Positions 1-8,790 of a stretch of DNA of 33,572 nucleotides are shown one piece after another. Every line of letters begins with the position of its first letter. Position 1 is the first letter of the stretch. Both the position numbers and the translations under genes were made by a program. Under the pieces are notes generated by a model. The model was given only the letters and a program-made list of their open reading frames with translations. It did no database searches and was not told the DNA's origin. Source of the stretch: JAAYJR01 sp964545315 (GTDB taxonomy: Bacteria; Bacteroidota; Bacteroidia; Bacteroidales; Prolixibacteraceae); contig CAZJGI010000035.1 of NCBI GenBank assembly GCA_964545315.1, positions 1 to 33,572 of the forward strand, written 5' to 3'.

Positions 1-433
1 CGCCGCTGATTATCGCCTGGTCATATGTTTTCTTCGCTGCTGCCAATTGCTCCAGCAAGGTTCCTATCTCACTGATGCGTTCCTTTGGGTAGCTCTCGTC
101 AGGCTTTATCTTAATTGCCGACTCATAGGCTATCCGGGAGTTCCCGTAATCCTGTATAGTGAACAGGCTGTCACCTTTGACCACTGCACTCCTGTACTGG
201 CTGTCCTTCTCTGATTGCAAGGCAGCCAACCTTGCCTGCTCGGCAGCATCTGCCTCCGCGGCAAGACGTGCCCGCGTTTCCACTATCGAATCGATCCTGG
301 TGATCATCTCCGTGGGATAGCTCTCATCCGGCTTTGCCTCCAAAGCTGCTGAATAAAAACCCTTAGCCTCGGCAAAGGCCTCACGCCTGAAATCCCGGTC
401 GCCGCTTATTATCGCCTGGTCATATGTTTTCTT
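1..433 (-). repeat. In-frame 399-bp-spaced repeat inside the TPR-like gene
   Basis: Positions 1-34 and 400-433 are identical except for one base. The offset of 399 bp is exactly 133 codons, so both copies encode the same stretch (K-K-T-Y-D-Q-A-I-I-S-G). Similarity falls off quickly on either side at DNA level, while the 50-residue unit pattern continues. It looks like a recent duplication or gene conversion of a two-unit block. Confidence 0.8.
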
Positions 434-2218
434 AATTGCCAGAAGTTGATTTTGTACTCCAATTAATGAATCAATTTTTAAAATCATCTGAGGCGGATAA
501 GTTTCAGACGGTTTTAACCGGCCAGCTTCAATAAAAGTCGTTTTTGCATCGTTGAACTTTTCCGCTCCAAACAGCCTTTCACCACTTCCTATCAATTCAT
601 TATATTGCTTATCAAGCTGAGCTATCCTGTTCATTATGTTATCTATCTCAGCAATTCTTGCAAGTGCATGTTTATCATCAGAATGGATTTTCAGAGCCTG
701 ATTATAAAGTGATTTGGCTTCGGAATATTGCTGTTCCGTGAAGGTAATATCTGCTTTAGTTATCAGTTCAGCAAAGCTTTTCTCGGCGTTTATAAAACTA
801 TTAATCTTCTCAATCTGTGACTTAGGCCACTCTTCCTCAGGAAATATACCAGATGCCTGAGTGTAAGGATCCAAGGCTTCTTCATACCTTTTCCTTTCGT
901 AAGCCTTATCGGCGGTAGCTATCAATTTATCATACAGTGTCCTGTTGGCAAGTTCCGCCATCAGTTTTTTTATCTCTTCTATTTTATTAAGTGCCACTTC
1001 ATCCCCGGGTTTATAGGTAAGTGCGTTTTCATAAAATGAGATTGCTTTATCATAAAACTGTTTCTGATACATCAGTTCAGCCTGAAAAACAGACTCCTCA
1101 TAATTTTTCTGTTTTTCTGCATTGGCGGCCTGTTGTGTCAGTATACTTTTTATTTCTTCTATCCTCTGTTTAGGATAAGACTCACCAGGTTTCAACTGCA
1201 AAGCCTGCTGATAGCTCTTTTCTGCTTCGCTATAAAGAATTTCTTTAAAAGAGTTGTCGGCTGATGTTATAAGATCCTGATATTCGCTGTCAATTAAAAG
1301 TTGTTTTAATATTTTATTAATTTCATCCAGTTTTTCTGAGGCATACTTATGGCCGGGACTCACAGACAATGCTCTCGCGAAGGTGTTTCTGGCCTCCTCA
1401 TATTGTTTTTGTTCAAACTGTCGGTCACCTTGTTTTAAAAGCTCCTCAAGCCGCAATGCCAATGCTTTTGTTCTTTGGTCTGCAACCATTAGCATACCAA
1501 GCAAATCGTTTATTTCAGCAATCCTGTCCCGAGGATATTGTTCTTTTGGAAATATCTGACTGGCAGCCTGATAACCATCCAATGCTTTCAGAAACTGCTC
1601 ATTCTTATATTCCGTCTCAGCTTCAGCAATAAGCTGGTCATATTCTTTTTTTAATTCGGCCATTTCTGCTTTAGTCAGAGTTGCAAGGTAATCAGACTCC
1701 TTATCAATCATTTTGGATTGCAATATTGCCTGGTCAATCAGATGTTTTATTTGTGCATCATTATAATACAGATCAGAAACAAAATTATCTACACTTTGAT
1801 TGTAATAAATTTTCAAAACTGTATTCTCTGAAAAAGTCCGTTCAATCCCATTGATCTCCGTAAAAAGATTAATATTTACTGTAAATGGTGGGAAAAGCGG
1901 GTCACGCTGAAGGACACTTTGGGGTACTTTTGTATTTACAACAATCTTTTGAGGAAAATTACCCGGACAGGAAAATATTAGAACAAATTCGTGATTATAA
2001 TTAAGTTCTGTTTTATATTGTCCATTTGTGCTGATCCCATAGTTATCCAGACGAATCCCGTCACGATACATCTGGATGACAGCGCCATCCGGTATTCCTT
2101 CACGGACAGTAACTGTTCCACTAACAATGAGTCCGTTGCTCCTTTGAGAAAATGATTCTGTGGCAAAACATAATAAAACAGATATTGCCGTGATAATAAT
2201 AAGATTAAATCTGTACAT
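1..2218 (-). CDS. Secreted TPR-like repeat protein, N-terminal part (runs off the left edge)
   Basis: Reverse-strand frame starting at ATG 2218-2216 stays open for 739 codons to the window edge, so the C-terminus is missing. Residues 1-24 form a signal peptide (hydrophobic run, then SFSQ). Residues about 30-95 resemble a carboxypeptidase-regulatory/CNA-B-like beta domain. From about residue 193 there are nine complete TPR-like units of about 50 residues plus the start of a tenth. Their pattern is Y-x-x-L-I-x-x-A-D-x-x-F, then Y-x-E-A-x-x-x-Y-x-x-A-L, then KP-x-E-S-YP-x-x-R-I-x-E-I, joined by 12-20-residue, often coiled-coil-like linkers. Such arrays are usually protein-binding scaffolds, here probably periplasmic or cell-envelope. 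The last ~140 codons (window positions 1 to about 425) are visibly richer in G+C and contain a repeat 399 bp apart. No specific family is recognised; a role in envelope assembly is only inference. Confidence 0.85.
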   Translation of the reverse strand, partial: MYRFNLIIITAISVLLCFATESFSQRSNGLIVSGTVTVREGIPDGAVIQMYRDGIRLDNYGISTNGQYKTELNYNHEFVLIFSCPGNFPQKIVVNTKVPQSVLQRDPLFPPFTVNINLFTEINGIERTFSENTVLKIYYNQSVDNFVSDLYYNDAQIKHLIDQAILQSKMIDKESDYLATLTKAEMAELKKEYDQLIAEAETEYKNEQFLKALDGYQAASQIFPKEQYPRDRIAEINDLLGMLMVADQRTKALALRLEELLKQGDRQFEQKQYEEARNTFARALSVSPGHKYASEKLDEINKILKQLLIDSEYQDLITSADNSFKEILYSEAEKSYQQALQLKPGESYPKQRIEEIKSILTQQAANAEKQKNYEESVFQAELMYQKQFYDKAISFYENALTYKPGDEVALNKIEEIKKLMAELANRTLYDKLIATADKAYERKRYEEALDPYTQASGIFPEEEWPKSQIEKINSFINAEKSFAELITKADITFTEQQYSEAKSLYNQALKIHSDDKHALARIAEIDNIMNRIAQLDKQYNELIGSGERLFGAEKFNDAKTTFIEAGRLKPSETYPPQMILKIDSLIGVQNQLLAIKKTYDQAIISGDRDFRREAFAEAKGFYSAALEAKPDESYPTEMITRIDSIVETRARLAAEADAAEQARLAALQSEKDSQYRSAVVKGDSLFTIQDYGNSRIAYESAIKIKPDESYPKERISEIGTLLEQLAAAKKTYDQAIISG

Positions 2219-2481
2219 ATTACTTAAAGTATAACTTCAAAAACGAAAATATAAAAGATTAATTATCTAAAACGTATTATTTCAAAAGACAGGTAAAAAT
2301 TACATCTTTATTATTAGTTTTAGACAAAAACAATATTAACATTAATCAGACAAAATGATAAGCCATATATGAAATGAGTGATGAGTTTCTTTTTGACAAA
2401 ATTATAAGACTTGTTAGTTGATTTTTAGTTAATTTGTCAAGAGATAAATACAATAATGAATAAAGAATAAGAAATATTCAC

Positions 2482-3957
2482 ATGAAGCGGCGGGTAAAAC
2501 TGATCATAGCTCTTTTCCCAATATTAGTATTAATAATACTTCTCTCTTCCAATGTCATACTATTTGATGATACACTTGGCGGAGCGAATCAGATTGCCCT
2601 CCTCTTATCTGCCAGTGTGGCTGGCATTATTGCCTGGCAAACCGGAATAAAATGGCATTTAATAAGGGAGAGGATAGTTAGCACAATAGGCTCGGCCATC
2701 CCTTCAGTATTAATTTTATTACTGATAGGGTCCCTTGCCGGGACTTGGATGATCAGTGGGGTTGTCCCGGCAATGATATATTACGGGATGGATATCATAA
2801 ATCCCCGTTTATTCCTGGTCACCGCGGTAGTCGTATGTTCAATAGTAAGTGTTGCAACAGGCAGCTCATGGTCAACAGTTGCTACGATAGGAATAGCTTT
2901 GCTGGGCATAGGCAAAGCTCTTAATTTAAATGAACCGGTAATAGCAGGGGCAATTATAAGCGGCGCCTATTTTGGAGATAAAATTTCTCCTTTGAGTGAT
3001 ACGACAAACCTTGCCCCGGCGATGGCAGGAACTGATATTTTCACCCATATCAGATACATGCTCTATACAACAATACCTTCTCTTACTATAACACTGATCA
3101 TTTTTTTAATAATAGGGATTAAATCTGATTATTCCGCAGCAACAGGAAATGTCGAAGCAGTAAAAAAAGCGATTGAAGGTACATTCAACATTAATCCTTT
3201 ACTTTTCCTTGTTCCGGTTATTCTTCTTACTATTATTATCCTAAAAGTTTCTCCCATCCCCTCCCTGTTTGCAGGTACTATACTGGGTGGCATTTTTGCT
3301 GTTATTTTCCAACCCCAGGTAATCAATGAAATAGCCGACATAACCAACAACTATTTCAAAGCATCCTATATTTCTGTGATGCAGGCAATGTTTGGAGATG
3401 TATCATTAACTACATCTGACAAAAATGTTAATGAACTATTAAGCACTTCAGGCATGAAAGGCATGCTTAATACAGTTTGGCTCATACTATCTGCCATGGT
3501 TTTCGGAGGTACAATGGAATCTGCAGGTCTGCTTAAAAGAATTACGGAACCTATAGTGAAATATGCAAAAAATACAGGAAGTTTGGTAGCTTCAACTGTT
3601 GGGACATGTTTATTTTTCAATATAACAGCGTCAGATCAGTATATTGCAATTGTAGTTCCCGGCCGTATGTTCAGAAAAACATATGAAGAAAAAGGACTAA
3701 AACCGGAACTCCTGAGCAGGGCGCTTGAAGATAGTGGCACTATGACTTCAGTGCTTGTCCCGTGGAATACATGCGGAGCAACACAATCGAGGGTACTAGG
3801 TGTAGCTACAACCGACTATCTGCCATATGCTTTTTTTAACCTTATAAGCCCCGTGATGTCTATAATCTTTGCATCATTTAATATAAAAATCAGAAAAATT
3901 GCTAATAAGGATATCAACTCTGAAGGATTAACAAATAACAGTGATACTCCAAATTAA
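2482..3957 (+). CDS. nhaC: Na+/H+ antiporter, NhaC family
   Basis: 491-residue polytopic membrane protein with about 11-12 hydrophobic segments and a charged cytoplasmic tail. The NhaC signature is clear: a loop of about residues 159-185 reads G-A-Y-F-G-D-K-I-S-P-L-S-D-T-T-N-L-A-P, and a second conserved stretch near residue 412 reads E-D-S-G-T-M-T-S-V-L-V-P-W-N-T-C-G. The family exchanges cytoplasmic Na+ for external H+ and helps pH and sodium homeostasis. Some relatives exchange malate/lactate, so the exact substrate is uncertain. ATG 2482 is the first in-frame start before the first hydrophobic helix. recG follows after 23 bases on the same strand, but with its own possible -7 box. The 263-bp region upstream separates it from the divergent TPR-like gene. 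Confidence 0.9.
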   Translation: MKRRVKLIIALFPILVLIILLSSNVILFDDTLGGANQIALLLSASVAGIIAWQTGIKWHLIRERIVSTIGSAIPSVLILLLIGSLAGTWMISGVVPAMIYYGMDIINPRLFLVTAVVVCSIVSVATGSSWSTVATIGIALLGIGKALNLNEPVIAGAIISGAYFGDKISPLSDTTNLAPAMAGTDIFTHIRYMLYTTIPSLTITLIIFLIIGIKSDYSAATGNVEAVKKAIEGTFNINPLLFLVPVILLTIIILKVSPIPSLFAGTILGGIFAVIFQPQVINEIADITNNYFKASYISVMQAMFGDVSLTTSDKNVNELLSTSGMKGMLNTVWLILSAMVFGGTMESAGLLKRITEPIVKYAKNTGSLVASTVGTCLFFNITASDQYIAIVVPGRMFRKTYEEKGLKPELLSRALEDSGTMTSVLVPWNTCGATQSRVLGVATTDYLPYAFFNLISPVMSIIFASFNIKIRKIANKDINSEGLTNNSDTPN

Positions 3958-3968
3958 TCCATTTTAAG

Positions 3969-3976
3969 TATCTTTG
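3969..3976 (+). promoter_or_regulatory. Possible -7 box directly before recG
   Basis: TATCTTTG matches the Bacteroidota -7 consensus TAnnTTTG exactly and ends four bases before the recG ATG. If used, transcription would start at or next to the start codon and give a nearly leaderless mRNA. No convincing -33 TTTG is visible at the usual distance, so this is a weak call. Confidence 0.3.
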
Positions 3977-3980
3977 TTTT

Positions 3981-6080
3981 ATGCCAGGATTTCTTGACCA
4001 GGACATAAAATATCTGCCCGGCGTTGGCCCCAAAAGGGCAGAATTGCTTGCCAAAGAGTTAAAAATTAAAACTTTTGGCGACATGATCTATTATTTCCCT
4101 TACAAATACATTGACCGGACTAAATTTTATAAAATATCAGAAATTCATCCGCAGATGCCTTATATACAAATTAAAGGTAAAATACGGTCTGTAGAGACTG
4201 TGGGAGCGGGAAATAAGCAGCGGCTGACTGCCTTATTCTATGACGAAACAGGAAGTATTGACCTGATATGGTTCCGCGGTGTAAAATGGCAGTTGGAAAA
4301 CATCAAAACAGATAAAGAATACATAGTATTTGGTAAGCCTTCGCCATTTGCAGGAAGAATAAATGTGGTTCATCCCGAGATAGAAACAGAAGAAGAAAAA
4401 CTGTTAAAGCCATCAGGTATTTTTCAGGGATATTATATCACGACAGAAAACATGAAAAAAAAATTCCTGAATTCGAAGGCCATCAACAAGCTGCAGCTGA
4501 CTCTCATTAACCTTGCAAGAGGTAAGATAAGGGAAACATTGCCACTCAGCCTGACACATAAATTGAAACTTATATCTCTTGAAAACGCGCTTACAGCAAT
4601 CCATAAACCAGCAAACACTTTTGAACTTAAAAATGCCACATTCCGTCTCAAATTTGAAGAATTATTTGTAATCCAACTCAAAATACTTTCTCTAAAACAT
4701 AACCGTGAAAATAAATTCAAGGGATACAGATTTGAAAAGGTTGGATACAATTTCAATACATTTTATAAGAATTTCCTTCCATTTAAACTTACTGATGCTC
4801 AAAAAAAGGTCATCAGGGAGATCAGACATGATGTAAACCGCAACATTCAAATGAACAGGTTACTTCAGGGTGATGTCGGAAGCGGCAAAACTCTGGTTGC
4901 CTTAATGATAATGTTACTGGCCATGGACAACGGTTTCCAAAGTTGTCTGATGGCCCCGACAGAAATTTTGGCTCAACAACATTACTATTCGATTACCAAA
5001 TTTCTGGAAGGAATGAATATTGGAGTAGATCTGCTCACAGGATCAACAAAGACCAGCCTCAGAAAAAATATACATGAATCACTGGATACAGGAAGATTAC
5101 ACATTTTGATCGGCACACATGCATTAATTGAAGACACAGTAAATTTCAACAATCTGGGTTTTGTGGTAATCGATGAACAACACCGCTTTGGAGTTGCCCA
5201 AAGGGCAAAACTTTGGCAAAAAAATGATTTTATCCCTCCTCATGTTTTGGTAATGACTGCCACACCAATTCCCCGGACACTGGCCATGACAGTTTATGGC
5301 GATCTGGATGTATCTGTTATAGACGAACTTCCTCCTGGCAGAAAACCTATAGAAACTATGCATTTCTATGAAAACCGCCGTAAACAGGTATACGAATTCC
5401 TTAGACAACAACTGGCAAAAGGTACTCAAATTTATATTGTATATCCCCTGATCTCTGAATCTGAAAAAATGGATTTAAAAAACCTGGAAGATGGATACAG
5501 ACATATTTCTGAAGTTTTCCCGGACATTAAAACCGGAATTGTACATGGCAGGATGAAAGCGGTGCAAAAGGAAAATGCAATGCAAAAATTTAAAACCGGA
5601 GAGACAAAGATCCTTGTAGCAACAACTGTGATAGAGGTGGGGGTTGATGTGCCTAATGCATCAGTAATGGTAATTGAGAATGCCGAGAGGTTTGGATTAT
5701 CACAGCTTCACCAACTTCGGGGCCGGGTCGGCAGAGGGGCTGACCAGTCGTATTGTATTCTTATGTCATCTTATAAAATAAGTAATGAAAGCCGTAAAAG
5801 GCTGGAAACAATGGTTCGCACAAACGACGGATTTGAAATTGCCGAAATGGATATGAAATTAAGAGGCCCGGGTGACCTGGAAGGAACACAGCAAAGCGGA
5901 ATGGGATTCGACCTGAAAATCGCTAACCTGAGCAAGGATACTGAAATTTTAAAGCTTGCCCGGACCACTGCCTCAGAAATACTCGATAAAGATCCCTTTT
6001 TGCAGAGTGAAGAAAATAAAATTCTCAGACAGAACATGATAAGTACACTAAACACATTTGATTGGAGTTCAATAAGTTAA
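3981..6080 (+). CDS. recG: ATP-dependent DNA helicase RecG
   Basis: 699 residues, the normal RecG length. The N-terminal wedge/OB region begins with the helix-hairpin-helix-like K-Y-L-P-G-V-G-P-K-R-A. Walker A GDVGSGKT is at residues 297-304 and the DEQH box (V-I-D-E-Q-H-R-F-G) at 398-401. The M-T-A-T-P-I-P-R-T-L motif and, near the C-terminus, H-Q-L-R-G-R-V-G-R-G and the RecG-specific R-G-P-G-D-L-E-G-T-Q-Q-S-G follow. RecG remodels stalled replication forks and branch-migrates Holliday junctions in the cytoplasm. ATG 3981 gives the expected N-terminus. The gene lies between nhaC and an aldo/keto reductase on the same strand. A TATCTTTG box ends four bases before the start codon. Confidence 0.97.
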   Translation: MPGFLDQDIKYLPGVGPKRAELLAKELKIKTFGDMIYYFPYKYIDRTKFYKISEIHPQMPYIQIKGKIRSVETVGAGNKQRLTALFYDETGSIDLIWFRGVKWQLENIKTDKEYIVFGKPSPFAGRINVVHPEIETEEEKLLKPSGIFQGYYITTENMKKKFLNSKAINKLQLTLINLARGKIRETLPLSLTHKLKLISLENALTAIHKPANTFELKNATFRLKFEELFVIQLKILSLKHNRENKFKGYRFEKVGYNFNTFYKNFLPFKLTDAQKKVIREIRHDVNRNIQMNRLLQGDVGSGKTLVALMIMLLAMDNGFQSCLMAPTEILAQQHYYSITKFLEGMNIGVDLLTGSTKTSLRKNIHESLDTGRLHILIGTHALIEDTVNFNNLGFVVIDEQHRFGVAQRAKLWQKNDFIPPHVLVMTATPIPRTLAMTVYGDLDVSVIDELPPGRKPIETMHFYENRRKQVYEFLRQQLAKGTQIYIVYPLISESEKMDLKNLEDGYRHISEVFPDIKTGIVHGRMKAVQKENAMQKFKTGETKILVATTVIEVGVDVPNASVMVIENAERFGLSQLHQLRGRVGRGADQSYCILMSSYKISNESRKRLETMVRTNDGFEIAEMDMKLRGPGDLEGTQQSGMGFDLKIANLSKDTEILKLARTTASEILDKDPFLQSEENKILRQNMISTLNTFDWSSIS

Positions 6081-6098
6081 ATAATAAAATAATATATA

Positions 6099-7094
6099 AT
6101 GGAAACAATTACTCTTCCCGGAACTGATTTACAAATAACAAGGTTAGCTTTTGGCGCCTGGGCAATAGGAGGTTGGTTCTGGGGCGGCACTAATGAACAA
6201 GACTCGCTTAAAGCGATTGAAAAGGCAATAGACCTTGGTATAACAACTATCGACACTGCTCCTGTTTATGGTTTTGGACAAAGTGAAGAATTTGTCGGAA
6301 AAGCTATTAAGGGAAAGACTGATAAAGTACAGGTGATGACTAAATTCGGATTACGCTGGGATAGTAAATCAGGCCAAATGCACTTTGAAAAAACGATGGA
6401 TAACCAGGGCAGGGAATTATCTATTTATCGCAATGGGAAAAAGGAAAGTATTTTTAAAGAATGTGATGAATCTTTACGCAGGTTAGGTATTGACACAATA
6501 GATCTGTATCAGCAGCACTGGGCAGATACCAGCACACCGGTTGAGGAGACCATGGAAGCACTTGAAATTTTAAAGACCCACGGAAAAATAAGGGCAGGAG
6601 GTGTTTGTAATTATAACACCCGGCAATTTGCAGAAGCAGACAAGTTCTTTAAACTTACATCCAATCAGGTGCCTTACAGTATGGTACTGAGAGATATCGA
6701 AAAAGAACTTATCCCCCATTGTATTTCAAACAATAAAGCAATAATAGCATACAGCCCTCTTCAAAGAGGAATATTAACAGGTAAAATAACTGCCGGTTAT
6801 AAATTCAGGGAAGGTGACCACAGGCCGGGTACCCCCTTTTATAAAGAACCTAATATCTCACTGATAAAGACATTTCTGGATAAGATAAAGCCAATAGCTG
6901 AAGGGAAAAACGCTACCCTTGCCCAACTGGTTCTCAGGTGGACGCTCGATCAGCCGGGAATTACCTGTGTACTGGCTGGAGCACGAAATGCAAATCAGGC
7001 TGCTGAAAATGCAGCAGCAACTAAAATTAAAATTTCGGATGATGAAATGAATATCATTAATAATGAACTAAATAATCTGAAATTAAAACTATAA
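6099..7094 (+). CDS. Aldo/keto reductase (cytoplasmic)
   Basis: 331-residue (beta/alpha)8 NAD(P)H-dependent oxidoreductase of the aldo/keto reductase superfamily. The catalytic tetrad is intact: Asp52 and Tyr57 in I-D-T-A-P-V-Y-G-F-G, Lys82 in M-T-K-F-G, His140 in Y-Q-Q-H-W-A-D. The C-terminal cofactor-binding region (C-V-L-A-G-A-R-N-A-N-Q) is also typical. It resembles the YhdN/general-stress AKR subgroup, but the substrate cannot be read from sequence. There is no signal peptide. It starts 18 bases after recG and is probably co-transcribed with it. Downstream is a convergent intergenic region with palindromes. Confidence 0.93.
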   Translation: METITLPGTDLQITRLAFGAWAIGGWFWGGTNEQDSLKAIEKAIDLGITTIDTAPVYGFGQSEEFVGKAIKGKTDKVQVMTKFGLRWDSKSGQMHFEKTMDNQGRELSIYRNGKKESIFKECDESLRRLGIDTIDLYQQHWADTSTPVEETMEALEILKTHGKIRAGGVCNYNTRQFAEADKFFKLTSNQVPYSMVLRDIEKELIPHCISNNKAIIAYSPLQRGILTGKITAGYKFREGDHRPGTPFYKEPNISLIKTFLDKIKPIAEGKNATLAQLVLRWTLDQPGITCVLAGARNANQAAENAAATKIKISDDEMNIINNELNNLKLKL

Positions 7095-7192
7095 AATATT
7101 ATATTACGCAACCAGCCCTGAATTACTAAAACAATTTATCCGACTCTTTTAAACAAAAAGGAACCATAAATTTGTCATATAATATCCTCCGC

Positions 7193-7217
7193 TGGTTCGG
7201 ATTTATAATCCGAACCA
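7193..7217. repeat. Perfect palindrome (11-bp arms, 3-nt loop)
   Basis: Arms TGGTTCGGATT (7193-7203) and AATCCGAACCA (7207-7217) are exactly complementary around loop TAT. The core CGGATT...AATCCG is shared with the palindrome at 7245-7261. No T-run follows on either strand, so it does not look like a standard terminator. It is more likely a repetitive extragenic palindrome. Confidence 0.75.
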
Positions 7218-7244
7218 TATCACTATTTAGCAATGGCAGTAATG

Positions 7245-7261
7245 GCGGATTACAAATCCGC
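7245..7261. repeat. Perfect palindrome (7-bp arms, 3-nt loop), same core as 7193-7217
   Basis: Arms GCGGATT and AATCCGC around loop ACA. It shares CGGATT/AATCCG with the neighbouring palindrome 27 bp upstream. The pair resembles REP doublets, which are spread by IS200/IS605-related tyrosine transposases in many bacteria. That link is inference. Confidence 0.7.
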
Positions 7262-7348
7262 ATCAACTGTGTGGTGTATATTTGTTATATAATATCTATG
7301 CAATACACTAAATGATTAATTAACTGGACCTTGGACATCAGGTAATAA

Positions 7349-8194
7349 TTATTTGATAAGATTTTTGAGAAACATGATCTCCTCCGGCCATAATTTTTCA
7401 TCAGGCGTTTCCAATATCAACGGGATACCATCAAAACGTTTATCATTCATTATATAATTAAAAACCTCAGTACCCAGGGATCCCTTTCCAAGGCTTGCAT
7501 GCCTGTCAACCCTTGATCCGGGTTCTTTTTTGGAATCATTTAGGTGCATTCCCCGCAGGTATTTGAAACCTATCTGTTCATCAAATACCTTAAAGACTGT
7601 CTCAAATCCCTCTTTGGTTGTAATATTATATCCGGCTGATAATGCATGACATGTATCTATACAAACCCCCACCCTGCCCTTATCCTTTACAAGATCAATA
7701 ATATCACGAAGATGTGAAAATGAATATCCCAGGTTAGTGCCCTGGCCTGCGGTATTTTCTATCACAGCAGTAACTCCTGAAGTTGTATCAAGCGCTATGT
7801 TTATTGATTCTGAAATAATTGCCAGACAATCCTTTTCACTTATTAAATTCAGATGACTTCCCGGATGAAAGTTCAGCCTGTCAAGCCCTAACTGCTCACA
7901 GCGCTGCATTTCATCCAGAAAGGCATCTCTGGATTTCTTTAAACTATCAGCTTCAGGGTGTCCAGGATTTATAAGGTAACTATCGTGTGGCAGAATTTGT
8001 TGAGCAGAGTATCCATACTTTTCACAATTATCCCTGAACTGTTTTATATTTTCATCTGATAACGGTTTCGATTGCCACTGTCGTTGGTTTTTTGTAAAAA
8101 ACGCAAAGGCTGTAGCACCAATCTTATGTGCATTCAAAGGTGCATTTTCAACACCACCGGAAGCACTGACATGAGCTCCTATATACTTCATCAT
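7349..8194 (-). CDS. nfo: Endonuclease IV (AP endonuclease)
   Basis: 281 residues with all nine metal ligands of the E. coli enzyme present at a constant offset of one: His70, His110, Glu146, Asp180, His183, His217, Asp230, His232 and Glu262. They lie in the family motifs N-F-H-P-G-S-H, C-I-D-T-C-H, H-L-N-D-S-K and D-R-H-A-S-L-G. The enzyme uses three Zn ions to cleave DNA 5' of abasic sites and some oxidised bases in base-excision repair. The start is one of two adjacent ATG codons (8194 or 8191). It is monocistronic, convergent with the upstream aldo/keto reductase, and divergent from whatever begins in the assembly gap. No clear promoter is visible before the gap. Confidence 0.97.
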   Translation of the reverse strand: MMKYIGAHVSASGGVENAPLNAHKIGATAFAFFTKNQRQWQSKPLSDENIKQFRDNCEKYGYSAQQILPHDSYLINPGHPEADSLKKSRDAFLDEMQRCEQLGLDRLNFHPGSHLNLISEKDCLAIISESINIALDTTSGVTAVIENTAGQGTNLGYSFSHLRDIIDLVKDKGRVGVCIDTCHALSAGYNITTKEGFETVFKVFDEQIGFKYLRGMHLNDSKKEPGSRVDRHASLGKGSLGTEVFNYIMNDKRFDGIPLILETPDEKLWPEEIMFLKNLIK

Positions 8195-8316
8195 AAAATA
8201 GATTAATTCAGCTTAAAAATACGGAATAATTTTTGAGGATACTATATAAGCAGATAAGGAATAGCTATTTAGTAACAATAAATGCATTGTATCCGTCGGC
8301 TGAAGTTAATGGTAAG

Positions 8317-8416
8317 NNNNNNNNNNNNNNNNNNNNNNNNNNNNNNNNNNNNNNNNNNNNNNNNNNNNNNNNNNNNNNNNNNNNNNNNNNNNNNNNNNNN
8401 NNNNNNNNNNNNNNNN
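8317..8416. other. Assembly gap (100 N)
   Basis: Exactly 100 N, the usual placeholder for a scaffold gap of unknown length. Reading frames must not be joined across it. Sequence left of it (8195-8316) shows no convincing gene and probably holds promoter or intergenic DNA. Confidence 0.98.
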
Positions 8417-8773
8417 GAATTTCTCTTTACACCAACTCATGCAATACCTATGGGTGGGGGAAGTATACAGCTTGATTTCTCTTTTGATGTTGAATTAAAA
8501 AATGATACCGTAACGTCGTATCTTCCATTTTACGGAGTGGCTTATCATGTTGACTACGGTGGCAGAAATTCTGCATTTGACTTTATACTACCGGTTGAAA
8601 ATATTCAAATAAAAAAGGTAAAAAATGGTTATCAAATAATTTTTGATGTAGTTAACAGACAAGACCATATAAGTTTTATCTTCAATATTTCAGAGCCTGG
8701 TTATGCCACATTAAATATTATCAGTACCAACAGGCAGGTCATGTCATATTACGGCAGCATAAAAGCGCCATAA
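8417..8773 (+). CDS. DUF4251 family protein, C-terminal part (5' end lost in assembly gap)
   Basis: The first 118 codons after the gap are open to a TAA at 8771-8773. The translation matches my memory of the Bacteroidota-restricted DUF4251 family: A-I-P-M-G-G-G-S-I-Q-L near the start, L-P-F-Y-G-V-A-Y and V-D-Y-G-G in the middle, then N-G-Y-Q-I-I-F-D-V and a final S-T-N-R-Q-V-M-S-Y-Y-G-S-I. Family members are small secreted or lipoprotein-like proteins of unknown function, about 170-200 residues with a signal peptide. About 60 residues including that signal are therefore missing here. Open frames crossing the N run are not reliable. The gene ends 17 bases from the convergent tsaD stop. Confidence 0.8.
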   Translation, partial: EFLFTPTHAIPMGGGSIQLDFSFDVELKNDTVTSYLPFYGVAYHVDYGGRNSAFDFILPVENIQIKKVKNGYQIIFDVVNRQDHISFIFNISEPGYATLNIISTNRQVMSYYGSIKAP

Positions 8774-8790
8774 TATCCTAATTTTTATTG

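Larger units (their letters stand above)
7167..7296. repeat. Imperfect direct repeats bracketing a palindromic insertion-like segment
   Basis: Positions 7167-7186 and 7277-7296 match in 18 of 20 bases (both contain the core ATATAATATC). They enclose 90 bp holding two related palindromes. The arrangement resembles a small REP/MITE-like element with a duplicated flank, or a tandem duplication. It sits in the gap between two convergent genes, where such elements are tolerated. No transposase is nearby. Confidence 0.6.

Noticed and set aside
1369..1632. Plus-strand frame inside the TPR-like gene
   Set aside because: It lies antisense within a long, clearly coding minus-strand frame with regular protein repeats.
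8233..8475. Open frame reading through the N run
   Set aside because: The 100 N are a placeholder of unknown length, so frames on the two sides cannot be joined. The DUF4251 signal lies only in the other frame after the gap.
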